DNA from: Rhinolophus ferrumequinum
Taxonomy: Eukaryota; Chordata; Mammalia; Chiroptera; Rhinolophidae
DNA: 64,000 bases
Assembly: GCF_004115265.2 (NCBI RefSeq)
Contig: NC_046305.1
Span: 42,938,187 to 43,002,186 of the forward strand
Direction of reading: 5' to 3'
This document shows, in pieces, positions 45,511 to 58,397 of the stretch (position 1 is the first letter of the stretch; every line of letters starts with the position of its first letter). The notes below the pieces were generated by a model. The model ran no database searches. It worked only from the letters and a program-made list of their open reading frames with translations, and had not been told where the DNA came from. Both the position numbers and the translations under genes were made by a program.

Positions 45511-45824
45511 TTTTTGAGGGGCTCTCCGTGCTCTTAACACACCGAAAGTCTGCACAACAGGCACGTACCTCTTAACACTTCTTTGGTTTTCTTTAGCAAC
45601 CTCGTCTCCATGGTTGGAATAAATGACACAATAAAATGCTCAGTGACAATGATAATGTCATACTGCTGTTGTGCCCCCCACAGTATCTGGCGTGGTGGTT
45701 AAATACTTCACATATACTTTATTAGAAATAAACTTGTCTTATCCCCTTGTGCCCTGGTGTTCATGTGTCAAAAGATAAAAAAGGAAGCTCTCAGTTTATG
45801 GGATTAAAAATACAGTAAGTAATG

Positions 45825-45995
45825 GCCGCAAAGAGGAAGTCTGCCCTCAAGTTTAGTTAAGATTTGCGACATAGCTTGATGGTAGCAGTAATCATTTCGT
45901 CATTTCTGAAAAGTAGGAGTAGCAGCGGAAGCAAGTGAAAACTTTAGTTGCAGATCGTGGCATCTTCTGACCAGACTTTCTCTTAAAAGGTAAAT
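45825..45995 (+). promoter_or_regulatory. C1orf162: Possible C1orf162 first exon and promoter
   Basis: C1orf162 has a non-coding first exon in human, so one is expected upstream of 47111. Here an ETS/PU.1-like AAGAGGAAGT (45831-45840) and a CGGAAGCAAGTGAAAAC string are followed by a donor-like AAAAGGTAAATG near 45990. This is suggestive only; other placements are possible. Confidence 0.2.
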
Positions 45996-47152
45996 GCATT
46001 TACCCCATACTTTTAAGCTAGACGAAATAATCGTTCACCAAAAGAAAAATGTCATCCAATTGTTATGATGTCTTTTTTTTTTTCTTTATTTGGTCGTGTT
46101 TGAAAGTTTGCATTTAGTTGGTGGATTTCATGGCAATCCTGGAAGAGTCTCCGTTGCTGGAGAAAATGTGAAAAAATATATAGCACTGTTTTCTATTTTA
46201 ATTTATGCTTCTGTCAAATACGTGGGTTTTTTTAAAAAAGGAAATGTGTTTCCTGCTTTTCTCAGCCGGGATCTGTAAGTAGCTGTTTCCCTGTGGCATT
46301 GTGTGATGGTTTTGTCTTTCAGGGTGGAGTGGCCCAACGTTCTTTCGAGGTGGCTGTGGTGACATTTCTTTGGCACGGTTGTAAGTTCCGAGCCGCTGAT
46401 GTGAAGGTTAAGATTTTACAGAAAAGCTCTCCTCCTTCACTTCCCCAGGGGTAAGGCAGTGGGAGTTTAGGTGGTTTTATTTTTCTGCTTTTCAATACTT
46501 TATGTTTTTTGGTACAAATGAATATGTAAAAGAGAGAAAATATTGAAAGCTTACCATAACAAATAGGACCATAGCCTAGAGAAGGACAATAAGACAATAA
46601 GTGAACAGAATAGAAGAGTCTGATGGAGACTAGAGGAAGATTCTCCAATGGCAAGTTTGTCAGAGTTTCCTCAGGACCGCCAGGGGAGAGTCAGGCAGAT
46701 GCATCGGACCGAGGCAGCGCTCGGTATTACAAACATCCATTCATCTTCTCCCATCCTTACTTCAATGCTCACGAAGCAAAACTACGTTTTTAACTGGCTT
46801 CTTATATGTTCTGATAGCTAGAATGCTACTCGTTACACCAACACTTCCTTATGTCATTCCAGTTTATACATCAGTCTCCTGTGAGTTGGTGGGAGTTAGT
46901 TCTGGAGCACTCAGTCACTTCGTGGTGCCCTGATAAGATCAAATTTCTGGATCTGCACAGCCGAGGACTGGCTGCTGAGCTGCAGTGACCACACCACGGA
47001 AAGTCTGTCACCGCTGACATCACTACAGCACCCACCCGTTACTCGCCTCTCACTGTTACTGCTCCTACATCGAGATTACAGTTGGCCCCTTCACTGCCTC
47101 TCCTTTCCAGGCTTTCTGAGAAGTAACTTCTGTATTCTGAAAAGAAGACAGC

Positions 47153-50100
47153 ATGGGAGCAAAAAAATCCACACCTAAATCCAGCACGGGTAAGTTCAGG
47201 GCAGAAACCATCACCTGACTTGCTGCTGAGTTAAAATGAACTGGAATAACTGGAAACTGCTGGGGTTGTCATGGGACCACATTTCCAAAGTTGGAAGAAT
47301 CAGATTTTACCATGATGCAGAATCTAATGCCAAGAAGAGTGGAAAATGGAGACCAGAGAGAACTGTCTGACCCTCCACACTTGAATAAAGGTGGCTCCAT
47401 GCTTGGTATTAGACCAGCTTGGTAATTTATGGGGATCTAGTTCACTTCCCTTGCTACCCCCAACCATCTGTGGTGTGGGCATTGGGAAAAACCGTGGTTG
47501 CCTTTGGCAAACAAATGAACAAACCAAAAAAAAAAAAGGCAGCAGTTTCCAAGGTCAGATTCCCAAGGCCCTTGGGAAACACTAGTTCTGAGATTCTCAG
47601 CTTAAATCCAAGGGAGCGTCTCTCCCTCGAGGTCCTGTTAAAATCTTTGAGGGAGAGACAGGAGATGTCTTTGTTTGTCAAAGGGACATACGGGGCTACA
47701 GAAACACTAGGCTCTTCTTTCATTTGTGTCACTGGTGGTTTGTTAAGTTTCAGTTCTAATTTTCATGTTAAAGGATCCACGATCTAAGGAACAACGTTCT
47801 GTCCGTTTGCAGAGTTGCAGCCCCCATCATCAATCACCACTGGGTGCTTGGAGAGAGTGGGGCACCTGGGGACACTTCAGCTGTAAAGATTCTTGAGAAG
47901 TGGCCGATACACTAACCGCCTTCATGTTCTCTCATAGACGTACAAAGCATGCAAACCACACCAGCCCCAACAGTTCCCTCTGCATCCTGCTTTTCCAACT
48001 ATCCCATGTGAGTAAGCGTTCTCCCACCCATCTTATCTTGTTCCACGTGGCATTTGATTTTGTGTTGACAGTTTTGCCTTGCGGACTTGGAGAGGGAAGT
48101 CTGGGGAAGAGGCCAGAAAACAGTGGAATAACTAAATCGGTGTTTTATCTTCATAGTGTTTCTCTTAACCTGGGGAACCCCCAAGCCTCAAGAGATGCAT
48201 GAATCCCCTAAGTTTATAGATAAAATTTGCAGTATGGGGCAACTGTGAACATTATTTTTTCAATTATAGTTGACATACCATATTATATTAGTTTCAGATG
48301 TGCGACATGGTGACTAGTCATTTATATTACTTACTCAGTGATCACCCCGGTAAATGTAGTACCCATCTGACACCATGAAGTTATTACAATATTCTTGACT
48401 ATATTCCCTAAGCTGTACTTTACATCCCCATGCCTGTTTTTGTAACTGGCAATTTGTACTTCTTAATCCCTTCACCTTGTCCACCCAGTCCCCTAACCCT
48501 CCTCCCATCTGGCAGCCATCAGTTTGTTCTCAGCACCTATGAGTTTGTTTCTGTTTTTTTTTTTGTTTGTTTGGTTTTTTTAAATAGATTCCACATATAA
48601 GTGAGATCATATGGTATCTGTTTTTCTCTGTCTGACTAATATCACTTGGCATAATACCCTCTAGGTTCATCCATGTTGTTTCAAATGGTAAGATTCCATT
48701 CTTTTTTATGGCTGAGTAATATTCCATTGTGTATCTGTACCGCCTCTTCCTTATCCAGTCGTTTATCGATGGACACTTAGGTTGCTTCCATATCTTGGCT
48801 ATTGTAAATAATGCTACCATGAACATAGGGATGCATATTTTTTGAATTAGTGTTTTGGATTTCTTTGGATAAATGCACAGAAGTGGGATTGTTAGGTCAT
48901 ATGGTAGTTACATTTTTAATGTTTTGAGGAACTTCCATACTGTTTTCCATAGTGGCTACTCCAATTTGCAATCCCACCAACAGTGTATGAGGGTCCCCTT
49001 TTCTCCACATCCTCACCAACACTTCTTGTTTGTTCATTTATTGATGATAGCCATTCTACAGGAATGAGGTGGTATCTCGATATGGTTTTTATTTACAGTT
49101 TTTTGATGATTAGTGATGTTGAGCATTTTTTCATATGTCTATTGGCCATCTGTATGTCCTCTTTGGAGAAATGTCTATTCAGGTTCTCTGGCCATTTTTT
49201 AATTAGATTGGGTTTTTTTGGTGTTAAATTATATGAGTTCCTTATGTGTTTTGGATATTAACCCCTTATCAGATGTATCATTGGTAGATATCTTCTCTCA
49301 TTCAGTAGGCTGTTTTTTTGTTTTGTTGATGGTTTCCTTCGCTGTGCAAAAAGTCTTTAGTTTGATGTAGTACCATTTGTTTATTTTTTCTATTGTTTCC
49401 TTTGCCCAAGGAGACATAGCCCAAAAAATTATTACTATGAATCATGTGGAAGACTTCACTGCCTGTGTTTTCTTCTAGGTGTTTTATGGTTTCAGGTCTT
49501 ATTAACATATTTAAATTTTTAACCCATTCTTTTAATCCATTATTCTTATATATGGTGTAAGAAAGTGACTCAGTTTCATTCTTTTGCATGTGTCTGTTCT
49601 GCTTTCCCAACACTGTTTATTGAAGAAACTGTACTGTCTTTACCCCATTGTATAGTCTTGCCTACTTTGTCGAAGATCAAGTGACCATATAGGCATGGGT
49701 TTTTTTCTGGGGTCTCTTAGTCTGTTCTATTGATCTATGTATCTGTTTTGTGACACTACCATGCTGTTTTGATTAATATAGCCTTGTACTATAGTTTCAT
49801 ATCAGGTAACATGATACCTCCAATTTTGTTCTTCTTTTTGAAGATTGCTTGGGCTATTCAGAGTCTTTTATGGTTCTACATAAATTTTGGAATTATTTGT
49901 TCTAGTTCTGTGAAAAATGCCATTGATATTTTGATAGGGATTGCATTGAATCTATAGATTGCTTTGGGTTGTATGGACATTTTAACGATGTTAATTCTCC
50001 CTATCCATGAGCATGGTATATGCTTCCATTTGTTTGTATCTTCTTTAGTTCATTTCTTAAATGTCTTAGTTTTCAGAGTACAGGTCTTTTGCCTTTTTGG

Positions 50101-52062
50101 TTCAATTTATTCCTAGGTATTTCATTCTTTTTAGATGCAATTGTAAATGGGATTGTTTTCTTAATTTCTCTTTCTGATGATTTGTTGAATCTGATTTGTT
50201 TTTGATGTATAAAAATGCAACCAAGTTTTGAATATTAATTTTGTATCCTGCTACTTTCTGGGTTCATTTGTTCTAATACTTTTTTGGTGGATTCTTTAGG
50301 GTTCTGTATATATAGTATCATGTCATCTGCAAATAATGACAGTTTTACTTTTTCCTTTCCAATTCAGATGCCTTTCATGTTTTTTTCTTGTATAATTGCT
50401 GTGGCTAGGACTTCCAATACTATGTTGAATAACAGTGTTGAAAGTGCACATCTTATCTTGTTTCTGATCTTTAAAAAATTTCATCTTTTCACCATTATGA
50501 CTTTAGTTGTGGGTTCATCATATATGGCCTTTATTATGTTGAGGTATGATCTCTCTATCCCCACTTTGCTAAGAGTTTCTATCATAAATGGATGTTGGGT
50601 TTTGTCAAATGCTTTTTCTACATCTATTGATACAATCATTTGATTTTTATCCTTCATTTTGTGTATGTGGTGTATCACATTAATTGATTTTTGGATATTG
50701 AACCAGCCTTGCATCCCAGGAATCCCACTTGATCATGGTGTATGATGTTTTTAATGTATTGCTGAATTTAGTTTGCTAATATATTGTTGAGGATTTTTGC
50801 ATCTATGTTCATCAAGGATATTGGCTTATAATTTTCTTCTTCTTCTTTTTCTTTCTTTCTTTTTTTTTGTAGCACCTTTGTCTAGTTTTGGTATCTGGGT
50901 GATTGTGGCCTTGTAAAATGAGTTTGGGAGCCTTCCCTCCTCTTCAGTTTTTTTGAATAGTTTGAGAACTATGAACATTTCTTGAGGGGGAAGAGAGCCC
51001 ACAGCTTTCATTGAGGCCTCCAATGGATCTGGAACTCAAAAGCAAAACATTGAAAACAAGTGGGTGAGAATGAAAGTTAACAACCAATGTGAAAGCTATT
51101 TCAGAGGTTTAACCCATAGGTGGACAACGTTATACTCCGGTCTTTAGGAAAGGCCTTCAAAAAGCCCAGCACATCATCTGCTCCCTTTCTTTGCCACAAT
51201 AGCAAAGAACGCCATTTGGTCTTAGCCTTTGTTGCTGGGATTCTACTGACACTGCTGCTGCTGAGTCTTATCTTCCTTATCATAAGGAGCTACAGAAAAC
51301 GTAAGTGGCCTCCAATAAATGGAGCAGCTCTTCTTTCTCTGTTCTCTTGAGAACAGAATTAGCCTTGAGTGAATAACGGGAAGGAGGGGATAAAACCCGC
51401 TCAGTCCACCCTTTCTGCAGCTGAGGATTTGAATCCCTTTACTTCCCTCCCTGCCCTCCGACCCTCCACCTTTCCCACCTGCAACACCTATTCACACCCC
51501 ACCCCTTCGCCCAAGATTGAGGGGAGAGTCTTCTGATTCTTCCAGACCCCATTGGTGAGACTTGTCCCCTTTCTTCCTGACACTTGTGGCAGGTCACACC
51601 AGTCCCCGAGCCCTGGATCTTCCCTCAGATCCTCTGTCTAAGGTAAGATGACCACGTTGTTTCTGCAGCTCTGGAGGCCTGCTGCCATTGGAATTTCCCT
51701 CTATGCTATGCCCTATCTGCTAGAATAGTGGTATTGCTTTCGGGACACATTGGCAAATGAGTCTTTGAAGAGTTCTTCTGATCTCTTTCGGTCTTCTCTG
51801 ACCAAAGCTTTCAAGTTGCTTCTGAAGAGGCACTTGCTCCTAAAGAGACACATTCCTTCGAATTGAACTGGCTCATTCCTCCTTCTTTCCTGTTTAGTTT
51901 CCATCCATCCCAGATGAGGCACTTACCTCGGCGAGCATGACTTCCAAAATCTCAAATGAAAAGAGAAATCATTTGACTGCAAAGCATTCTGCAGACACTG
52001 ACTCCATTGTCTATGCTCAAATTAAAGTGACAGACTCACCCTGTGTTTCCAGTAAGGCTTGA
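47153..52062 (+). CDS. C1orf162: C1orf162-like single-pass membrane protein
   Basis: Function is not established; the layout suggests an inhibitory-type immune membrane protein. Five coding exons with GT/AG borders: 47153-47189, 47938-48007, 51203-51300, 51593-51642, 51898-52062; total 420 bases, 139 residues plus stop. The first coding exon starts at 47111 after a TTTCCAG acceptor, so the ATG has a short leader. No N-terminal signal peptide: [12 protein letters not shown], then a Thr/Pro-rich stretch to residue 35. One hydrophobic membrane segment covers residues 41-63 ([19 protein letters not shown] onward), followed by Arg/Lys (RSYRKR), so the C-terminus should be cytosolic. The tail holds SIVYAQIKV, an ITIM-type motif (IVYAQI, Tyr124). 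Human C1orf162 as I recall it has the same motif plus a second tyrosine in LTYAST; here that site reads LTSAS. An L1 fills most of the intron 48008-51202. Confidence 0.9.
48240..51025 (-). mobile_element. 5'-truncated L1 LINE
   Basis: About 2.8 kb, antisense. The 3' UTR is at 48240-48530, followed on the minus strand (towards higher coordinates) by ORF2 C-terminal sequence ([20 protein letters not shown]), and reverse-transcriptase sequence reaching [16 protein letters not shown] and [15 protein letters not shown]. It begins inside ORF2, so endonuclease, ORF1 and promoter are missing. The frame is broken in several places, so it is inactive. It lies in the second coding intron of C1orf162. 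Confidence 0.93.
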
Positions 52063-52408
52063 ATCCAGTTCCTCTCATCTCAGCTCTATCTTCACACATC
52101 ACTTTCCCTTTTTACATATTTTGGACCACAACCTGTGTGAAACTGCAAATGAAGTTGTTTGGGTGTGATCTGACAATGTTAGCCAGCAGTTTTGAAGACC
52201 AAGGACCAGTCTTTTTCCTGGCCCAGGAAAAGATTGCTGGCCCTCCCACTTGGACCAACAGCCCGTTAGCCCCATGAGGGCCGAGACTGCACCTCTTTGT
52301 TCCCTTCCAAAGTGTGTGGTGCAAGCTCAGTGCATCAAGACTGTTCACTCAGTGGCGTTCATCAACTTGGACGGAGTCAACCAAATGCACAATCTAGCAA
52401 GAATTACA

Positions 52409-52414
52409 AATAAA
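52409..52414 (+). terminator. C1orf162: C1orf162 polyadenylation signal
   Basis: AATAAA 347 bases after the stop codon; the first such hexamer downstream of the last exon. Confidence 0.65.
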
Positions 52415-52559
52415 AGCAAACCCTCTGTAATCTTGGCTCCTTCATCATTTGTCTGTCCCTGTCACCTCCTGATATCAGGGCCAAAGTTCCAGAGCTCATC
52501 CACAGCCAGAAAAGACTAACGGAGGTGATGGTACTCAAGTTCAGGATCGATGCAGGCGC

Positions 52560-52735
52560 AGGTCTCAACCGCTGCCACTAACCAGCTACATTCATTTGGG
52601 CAAGTTCACTAAACTTTTAAAACTTCAATTGCTTCATCTTGAAAATAGAACTAAGAACGCTTACCTCTTATTGTGAGAATAAATGAGATAACATATACCG
52701 AAGCCTTCTGCATATCTCAAAGTTTTACACAAATA
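52560..52735 (+). repeat. MIR SINE
   Basis: Forward MIR: 'gggcaagttcactaaacttt', 'cttcatcttgaaaatagaac', 'gagaataaatgagataacat'. Confidence 0.75.
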
Positions 52736-52879
52736 CAAGGTCCCTGTGGTGGAAAGCGTTCACCAGATGTGGGTGCCCACCTCCTTGCAATAGCGTGACG
52801 TGCGTAACATTATATGGAAACTAACAAGTAATCTAAGCAATCTCTCCCCACCCCCAAATCCCAATGTAGAATTCCATAC

Positions 52880-53905
52880 ATGACCCCAGTAAAAAATACC
52901 AACAAGATTATTTTTCACTCAGCAAGATTATGCTAAAGTTCCTATGTTAACAACAAGCAAAAAAAGAAAATCCAGGAAAATTCATAAAAATGAGCAAATT
53001 AATAAAAGTAAAATGGGAAGGCTAGCCCTAACGTTAACTAAAAGTACTGTTTTATTAAGCATCACTAGTTAAAACAATATGTTAATAGTTCATGAATAAG
53101 AAAATCAGTGGAATAGAATAAAAAGACCAGAAATAGACCACAATACATAAGGAAATTTAGAGTATGAGGAAGACGGCATATCAGATTACTTGGGGGCGGT
53201 AAATGGTTTATTCAATAAATGGTGTTGAGACGTAGCCATGTAGATGAAAATAAAATTGGATCCATATCTCACTCTTTGTATCAAAATAAATTCCAGATAT
53301 ATCAAAAATTTAACTCTAAAAAATCATGAAAGTACTAGAAGAAAAAATAGGAGAGTTTAAAAAATAATCTCAGCATGGAGCATGCTTTTGAATGCATGAC
53401 ACAAAGCCCAGAAACCAGAAAAATTGACTGACTTGACTTAAGAAATACCATTCAAAAGACAAATGACAAGCTTGGGAAATATTTGCAAAGCATCTCATAG
53501 ACAAAGGGCTGATTTTTTTTAGTATATTAAGAGCTCCTCAACAACTCAATAGAACAATCAAGAACACAATTTTTAAAAAGTACAAAGAGTAAGGTTGGGA
53601 AATTCACAGAAAAGAAAATCAAAATGGCTTTTACACATATGAAGAGATACTCAACTAATTATTTCATCATGAGAGACATAGTGATTAGAACTATAATGAG
53701 ATAATGCTTTCCATCAATAAGATTAGCAAACTTCATAAGGTTTGCTAATAAACTGGGCAAAATTGTGGGGAACCAAGACACACATATAACTACTGGTAGG
53801 AGAGAGTAAGTTGGCACAACTACCGTGGAAGGCGATTTGGCAATAGCTAACGTTTTAAATTCTCTTTGTAAGAATTTATCCTGCTTAAGCATGTGGATGG
53901 TCACC
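52880..53905 (+). mobile_element. L1 LINE ORF2 fragment
   Basis: L1 ORF2 3' part: 'ggaatagaataaaaagacca', 'aaaattggatccatatctca', 'gagctcctcaacaactcaat', 'acaactaccgtggaaggcga'. Interrupted at about 53905 by unrelated sequence including a MIR; related L1 sequence resumes near 54255. Confidence 0.8.
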
Positions 53906-54119
53906 TATGAGTGGGGTTCATAACAGGCAACCCCCCCCCGCCAAGATGTGCCACTTTGGCATGTGGATTATTTTGAACTGAAGGCAATCCAGACCCTGTG
54001 TCAACAGAAACTTTTACCTCTCTTAATTTAAATTGGGGGCCTTGCCCGTAATAAAACTTATCACCAGAAATAACTGTTTTTTTAATGACCTAAGAAACGG
54101 CAAGGCAAACATTTAATTT

Positions 54120-54245
54120 TTGATCATGGAGGCACAGAGAGGTTAAGTAACTTGCCAGAGTTCACACTGCTAGTAAGTCATGGCACCAGGACTCAGGCCA
54201 GGTAGGCTGGCCCAGAGTTTACACATTTATCCATTATGCTCAACT
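54120..54245 (-). repeat. MIR SINE fragment
   Basis: Reverse-complement MIR: 'gcacagagaggttaagtaac', 'ttgccagagttcacactgct', 'ttatccattatgctcaactc'. Lies between two L1 pieces. Confidence 0.75.
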
Positions 54246-54254
54246 CTCTGAAAC

Positions 54255-54480
54255 AGTGAAAGATCGGGGAAACCCTCATTGTCTATTGAGAAGGCACGGC
54301 TGATGGAGTGCAATGTAGCCATTAAAAAGGAGGCAGCTTTTATGTTCTAAGAAAAAAAGATCTCCAAGAGATATTGTTAAATAAAAAGTACAAGCTGATA
54401 AAGAGAATTCTGCATCTGCTTTATTCATGTAGAAAATGTGTGTGTGTGTGTGTGTGCGCGCGCACGCACGCGCACATACC
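54255..54480 (+). mobile_element. L1 LINE fragment ending in a microsatellite
   Basis: L1-type 'gtagccattaaaaaggaggc' and 'gatattgttaaataaaaagt' blocks, running into an alternating TG/CG/CA tract at 54437-54476. Confidence 0.65.
54437..54476. repeat. (TG)n(CG)n(CA)n microsatellite
   Basis: Forty bases of almost pure purine-pyrimidine alternation, from TG units through CGCG to CA units; this is sequence prone to Z-DNA. Confidence 0.9.
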
Positions 54481-55139
54481 TGTATTTCCATATATTTAAC
54501 ATGTCTGCAGAAGAAAACACCATTAACTGGTCATAGTGATTGCCCCTATCACTTAACAACTGAGGGACTGAGAGGTGGGATGGAAGGAGGTAGGCTTTCC
54601 CTTAAAAGCTTTTTTGTAACTTTTGAAGTTCTTCACTTACCTGTTGAGCAGCTTCAGGAGGCCCAATACCTAATGCTCCCATTACCCCCTGAATTCTGAA
54701 CCAATTGAGAAATAAGAAAAAGGACTCAGCAGACAGAGAACAAAGTACCATCTTTATTACAAACATAGTCCACACTGGAGAGTATAGTATATCTTGGACC
54801 TACAGACAAGCGGGCTTCAGATCAATGAACCCCATGACGGCTAGAGCTGCACCAAGGCAAGTCTCCTCCCCTTGCCATCAAACCAGTGCTCAGCTGTCTC
54901 CAGGAGTTGCAGAAGACATCACGTGCTCTTTGACAGTCGCACCCAAAAGATTCAGAAAGGAAGAGGAAGGGCAGAGTGGTATGCCTGTTTCCCACCCCCC
55001 AGCCTCACACTTCACACAGCTCACTCCACCTCGGATGGAGCGTCACTGAGGAGTGTCCAAGGGAAGGAAGCGGGGGTGTGGGGGTTGGGGAGCATCCTCC
55101 ATAAATCTCTCTTAGAAATACATTAAATAACATTTTTAA

Positions 55140-55280
55140 AAATCAAGATAAGGAAATTGAAGTTTAAAGATATGAAATAATTTACCTAATGTCGCCCAGC
55201 TAGTGCGTGGCAGAACAAAATTTAAATTGAGTCCTTTGACTTCAGATTCCTTGAATCTTGAGCTCACACCCAGCTGCCCC
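55140..55280 (-). repeat. MIR SINE fragment
   Basis: Reverse-complement MIR: 'aaggaaattgaagtttaaag', 'gcccagctagtgcgtggcag', 'ttgacttcagattccttgaa'. Confidence 0.65.
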
Positions 55281-57808
55281 GGAGCGTGTATCCTGGCCGA
55301 CAAACCAGAAAGGTAAAGTCAGGTGACCTGATGGAGAGGGAGCACGCCCATTGTGAGTGACAGCAGTTGCTCCTGACAGCTGGATTTTGAGAAAAGAGTG
55401 GAAGGGGGGTTTGAGAAAGGAGTGGGCCCTCGGTGGCAGCGGACAGACAGGTCTAGGAGAGACAGGTTAGGGAAATAGTCTTGTGAAGAGAGCAGCCAGC
55501 CCCATGGGGGCAGCAGAGCACCACGAATGCTCCTCTTGTAGCTGGTTGTAGGAAGCAACCCCAAGGGAGGCCTCTCGCTTTCGACTGTTCCCAAACTCTG
55601 GGGTGACATCAAACAATTCTACCAACCCTGAATCTAGAAGCCACATCAGCTTTCCAGTTCAATCTGTGCCTTATAAGCAGCTATGAGAGGAGTAAGTATT
55701 GTCCTACGGCCATCCATTTGTACACAAAATATTAGGGTGTTCCTCCCTGTTTTCTTGAAGCTTCCCTTTTCTAACAGCATAGCCCTGTGTTTACAAAGAC
55801 TTGTGTTTTTTGTCTTTTTCTTTTGTCTTCCTATTATGAAAATGTGAGCAACTAGCCTTGCTGGAGAATGAAATCAGTGAGTAAATAATTGCCTATAGAT
55901 TGAAAAGTTCTTTGCTAGATAAGGGAAGAAACAAGTCTCTTAAACCGGGGATCATGGAAGTAGAACAAACTTGTAGGGTTCTCAGGGGAAGTAGTTTTCC
56001 AGATAGGTGCTCGTACGTGTAAATCTTCTGATACATTGATAGATGGCTTCGTCTGTCATGGAAGATGGAGGTCTGCTCTCTTGCCTTGTACCGTTGGATG
56101 TCCTAACCAAGCCCAGTTGGGATTGCTGTTTGCAGAACCAGTGGCTACTGGCTCCTTTATGTAAATTCACTACATGGCCACAGGGCAGGGATTGGGGTTG
56201 TTTTGTGGCTGAGGGAAAAGACAGCACTTTTGATGCTGTTTGTCTGCGAGTCTGGGAGGGAGAGGGCCGGGCTGTGTGGAAACACAGAAGATGGCAGGAA
56301 TGGGATGGTATCCACACTCCTTCCTCTTCCCATCAGGCCGGTGACTAGCTTTGAGTTCCCTACCTAGAGAGAGTGGGGTTCTTTAGGGTAGAAGCTGAAG
56401 GAACTGTGTTCGTGAAAGACTTTGTTAGACCTTGAGACTAACTATGCAGGGCATGTACACAACTGTGCCAAGAGCCCATCTCCCTGTCCCAGGCCTGCTC
56501 AGACAAGAGGGCCACTTGGGCATCCTGAGCACTGAGACCGGCCAGCACCCTATTAGAAGACACCATAAGAGCAGGCTTTCTTATGAGGGCAGCAGAGTCA
56601 GTGATGGAGAGCCCCTGGAAACCCCCTGAAATAGCAGGAGACACACTAGATGGGGAGAGAGGGTGCAGAGATGCAGGTGGCAGCTAAGAGCTTTTGGTAG
56701 GTAATTCTGGCATTAATTACAGTACGATCTCACTTGCACCCACGGCTGCTGAGACCTTGGTCTTGATTTGTGTTCCCTGATTTGAAAGAAAGGTATTTCA
56801 CTTAAGTTATCCCACTTTGGTTTCTCATTGATCAAAAGCAGCATCCATGCGGTCTGGTGGCAGTTTCCCATATAGGTCTTTTCACTAAGAGAACCTGAGA
56901 ACCACGGATTTAGCCTTTCTCTCCTTCATGTAATACCAACGCAGGAATAAATTGGAAATATTATTATACTTTGAAAGATACTTTTCCAGAAATACTTCTC
57001 CAATGATATCCAGGGAGAAGTTAGTCATACTTAGGATTTCATTCAACACTAGTTACGCATTTATTGGCTCACAAATAAAATACAAGGGATTTCCTGGCCC
57101 CTCCCCCCCCCCACCAAGATTCTGCCCCGCTTCTTCACGTCCAGCCAGCTCTCAGCATGAGAATTAGGATCTGGAGATGTTATCTGACCGCGCCTTGCTC
57201 AGGCTGTCCTTGCAGAGCTCCTCTGGCTATCTCTGTTCTTACCTAGCGACAAATGACTGCTGGTGTGGTTAAAGAGCCCTTCACACCACCACAGAGATCA
57301 GAATCAGTCCCTAAGACATGGGACGGTTGTCATGGTGAGTCTATTGTAACATCACTTTATTTGTGCACTGAATAAAAGAAATCTTCAGTCACATCTGTTC
57401 AGTTTCCTCTAGAGTCAGGACACGTGAGAGGGGCTTCAAAGAGCTCTCTACTTTGTTGGAAACAGAAGGGAGAAATGAAGTTGCGATCTATTGCCTACCT
57501 CTGCTGAGTGTCTCTTCAGCAAAAGTTGCCAGCTCTCTTATGAGGGCTTTACGGGGACTAAACACCAAAGTCCGTTTTCAGGGCTGAAATCAGATGTCAT
57601 TACTTTGAAGTTCATTGGTCAGTCAATAGGAAAGCGTGGTACACGGGGCTTGCATTCACCTCTTAGCAGGCTTTGCTGATATGGATGCTCCTGGACTCTT
57701 TCAGAACCCAAGACTGTCAAAGCCAGAAGGGACCCTGATTCAGACTGCCATGCTTCAATTGACTGAGTATGAGGAAGCAGTCCATGGCTAGAATAGGTCG
57801 TACTACCA

Positions 57809-57946
57809 TGTTTCCCCGAAAATAAGACCGGGTCTTATATTAACTTTTGCTCCAAAAGACGCATTAGGGCTTATGTTCAGGGGATGTCATCCTGAAAAAT
57901 CATGCTAGGGCTTATTTTCCAGTTAGGTCTTATTTTCGGGGAAACA
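57809..57946. mobile_element. 138-bp MITE with perfect inverted ends
   Basis: The ends are perfect 21-base inverted repeats beginning TGTTTCCCCGAAAATAAGAC. The interior has two direct copies of TAGGGCTTAT. The only outside match is CA on each side. No coding capacity. I recall a similar element as common in some bat and reptile genomes but cannot name the superfamily with certainty. Confidence 0.85.
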
Positions 57947-57994
57947 CAGGACTCCTTGCTAAAAAGGAATCGGTTTGGGGTCCATTGCCTCAAC

Positions 57995-58235
57995 TTTCAC
58001 AGCACCCAAGTGTCTCTCCTTTACAGTACTTACCCTAGTTGACAATTTTACATTGTGTGTGAGTGTGTGTGTGTGCGTGAGTGAGATAGTTTGTCTCCTT
58101 CCCGCTCTATAGTATAAGCTCCATGAAGACACATGCTGTTGCTTTTACTCATCTTGGTATCCTCAGCAACTAGCACAGTCCTTGTTTTATTGAAGGATGA
58201 ATTGAGTCTCTAAATAAAGAGTCCTGTGCAGCATG
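57995..58235 (+). repeat. L2 LINE 3' end
   Basis: 'ataagctccatgaagacaca', 'cttggtatcctcagcaacta' and 'gcacagtccttgttttattg' are L2 3' sequence. A short TG-rich run (about 58053-58080) lies within it. Confidence 0.75.
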
Positions 58236-58378
58236 AGACCGGGGTCCTCAAAGACACAGACAAGGAAACAGGCCCAGAGAAATAAAAAGGTGCCTAAGGT
58301 CATGCCTTAAAGAAGTGACAATGGTGTTTGCAAAAACCTATACACTACAGTTGTGTCCCAAAGGGAGTTATCTTGGAC

Positions 58379-58397
58379 AAAAAAAAAAAAAAAAAAA
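58379..58397. repeat. Poly(A) tract
   Basis: Nineteen A residues without an obvious retroposed body in front; possibly the tail of a decayed retrotransposed copy. Confidence 0.7.

Larger units (their letters stand above)
38250..45800. other. ATP5PB-C1orf162 intergenic region
   Basis: No gene recognised. From about 39640 to 42300 it is antisense L2 sequence with two DNA-transposon insertions, and from 42580 to 45510 sense L2 copies with an LTR insertion. 38250-39640 is unassigned. Several open frames of 90-210 codons between 43.2 and 45.4 kb follow L2 sequence and are not genes. Confidence 0.7.

Noticed and set aside
48530-51023. Several open frames such as [12 protein letters not shown] on the minus strand in the C1orf162 intron.
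   Set aside because: They are L1 ORF2 fragments, not host exons.
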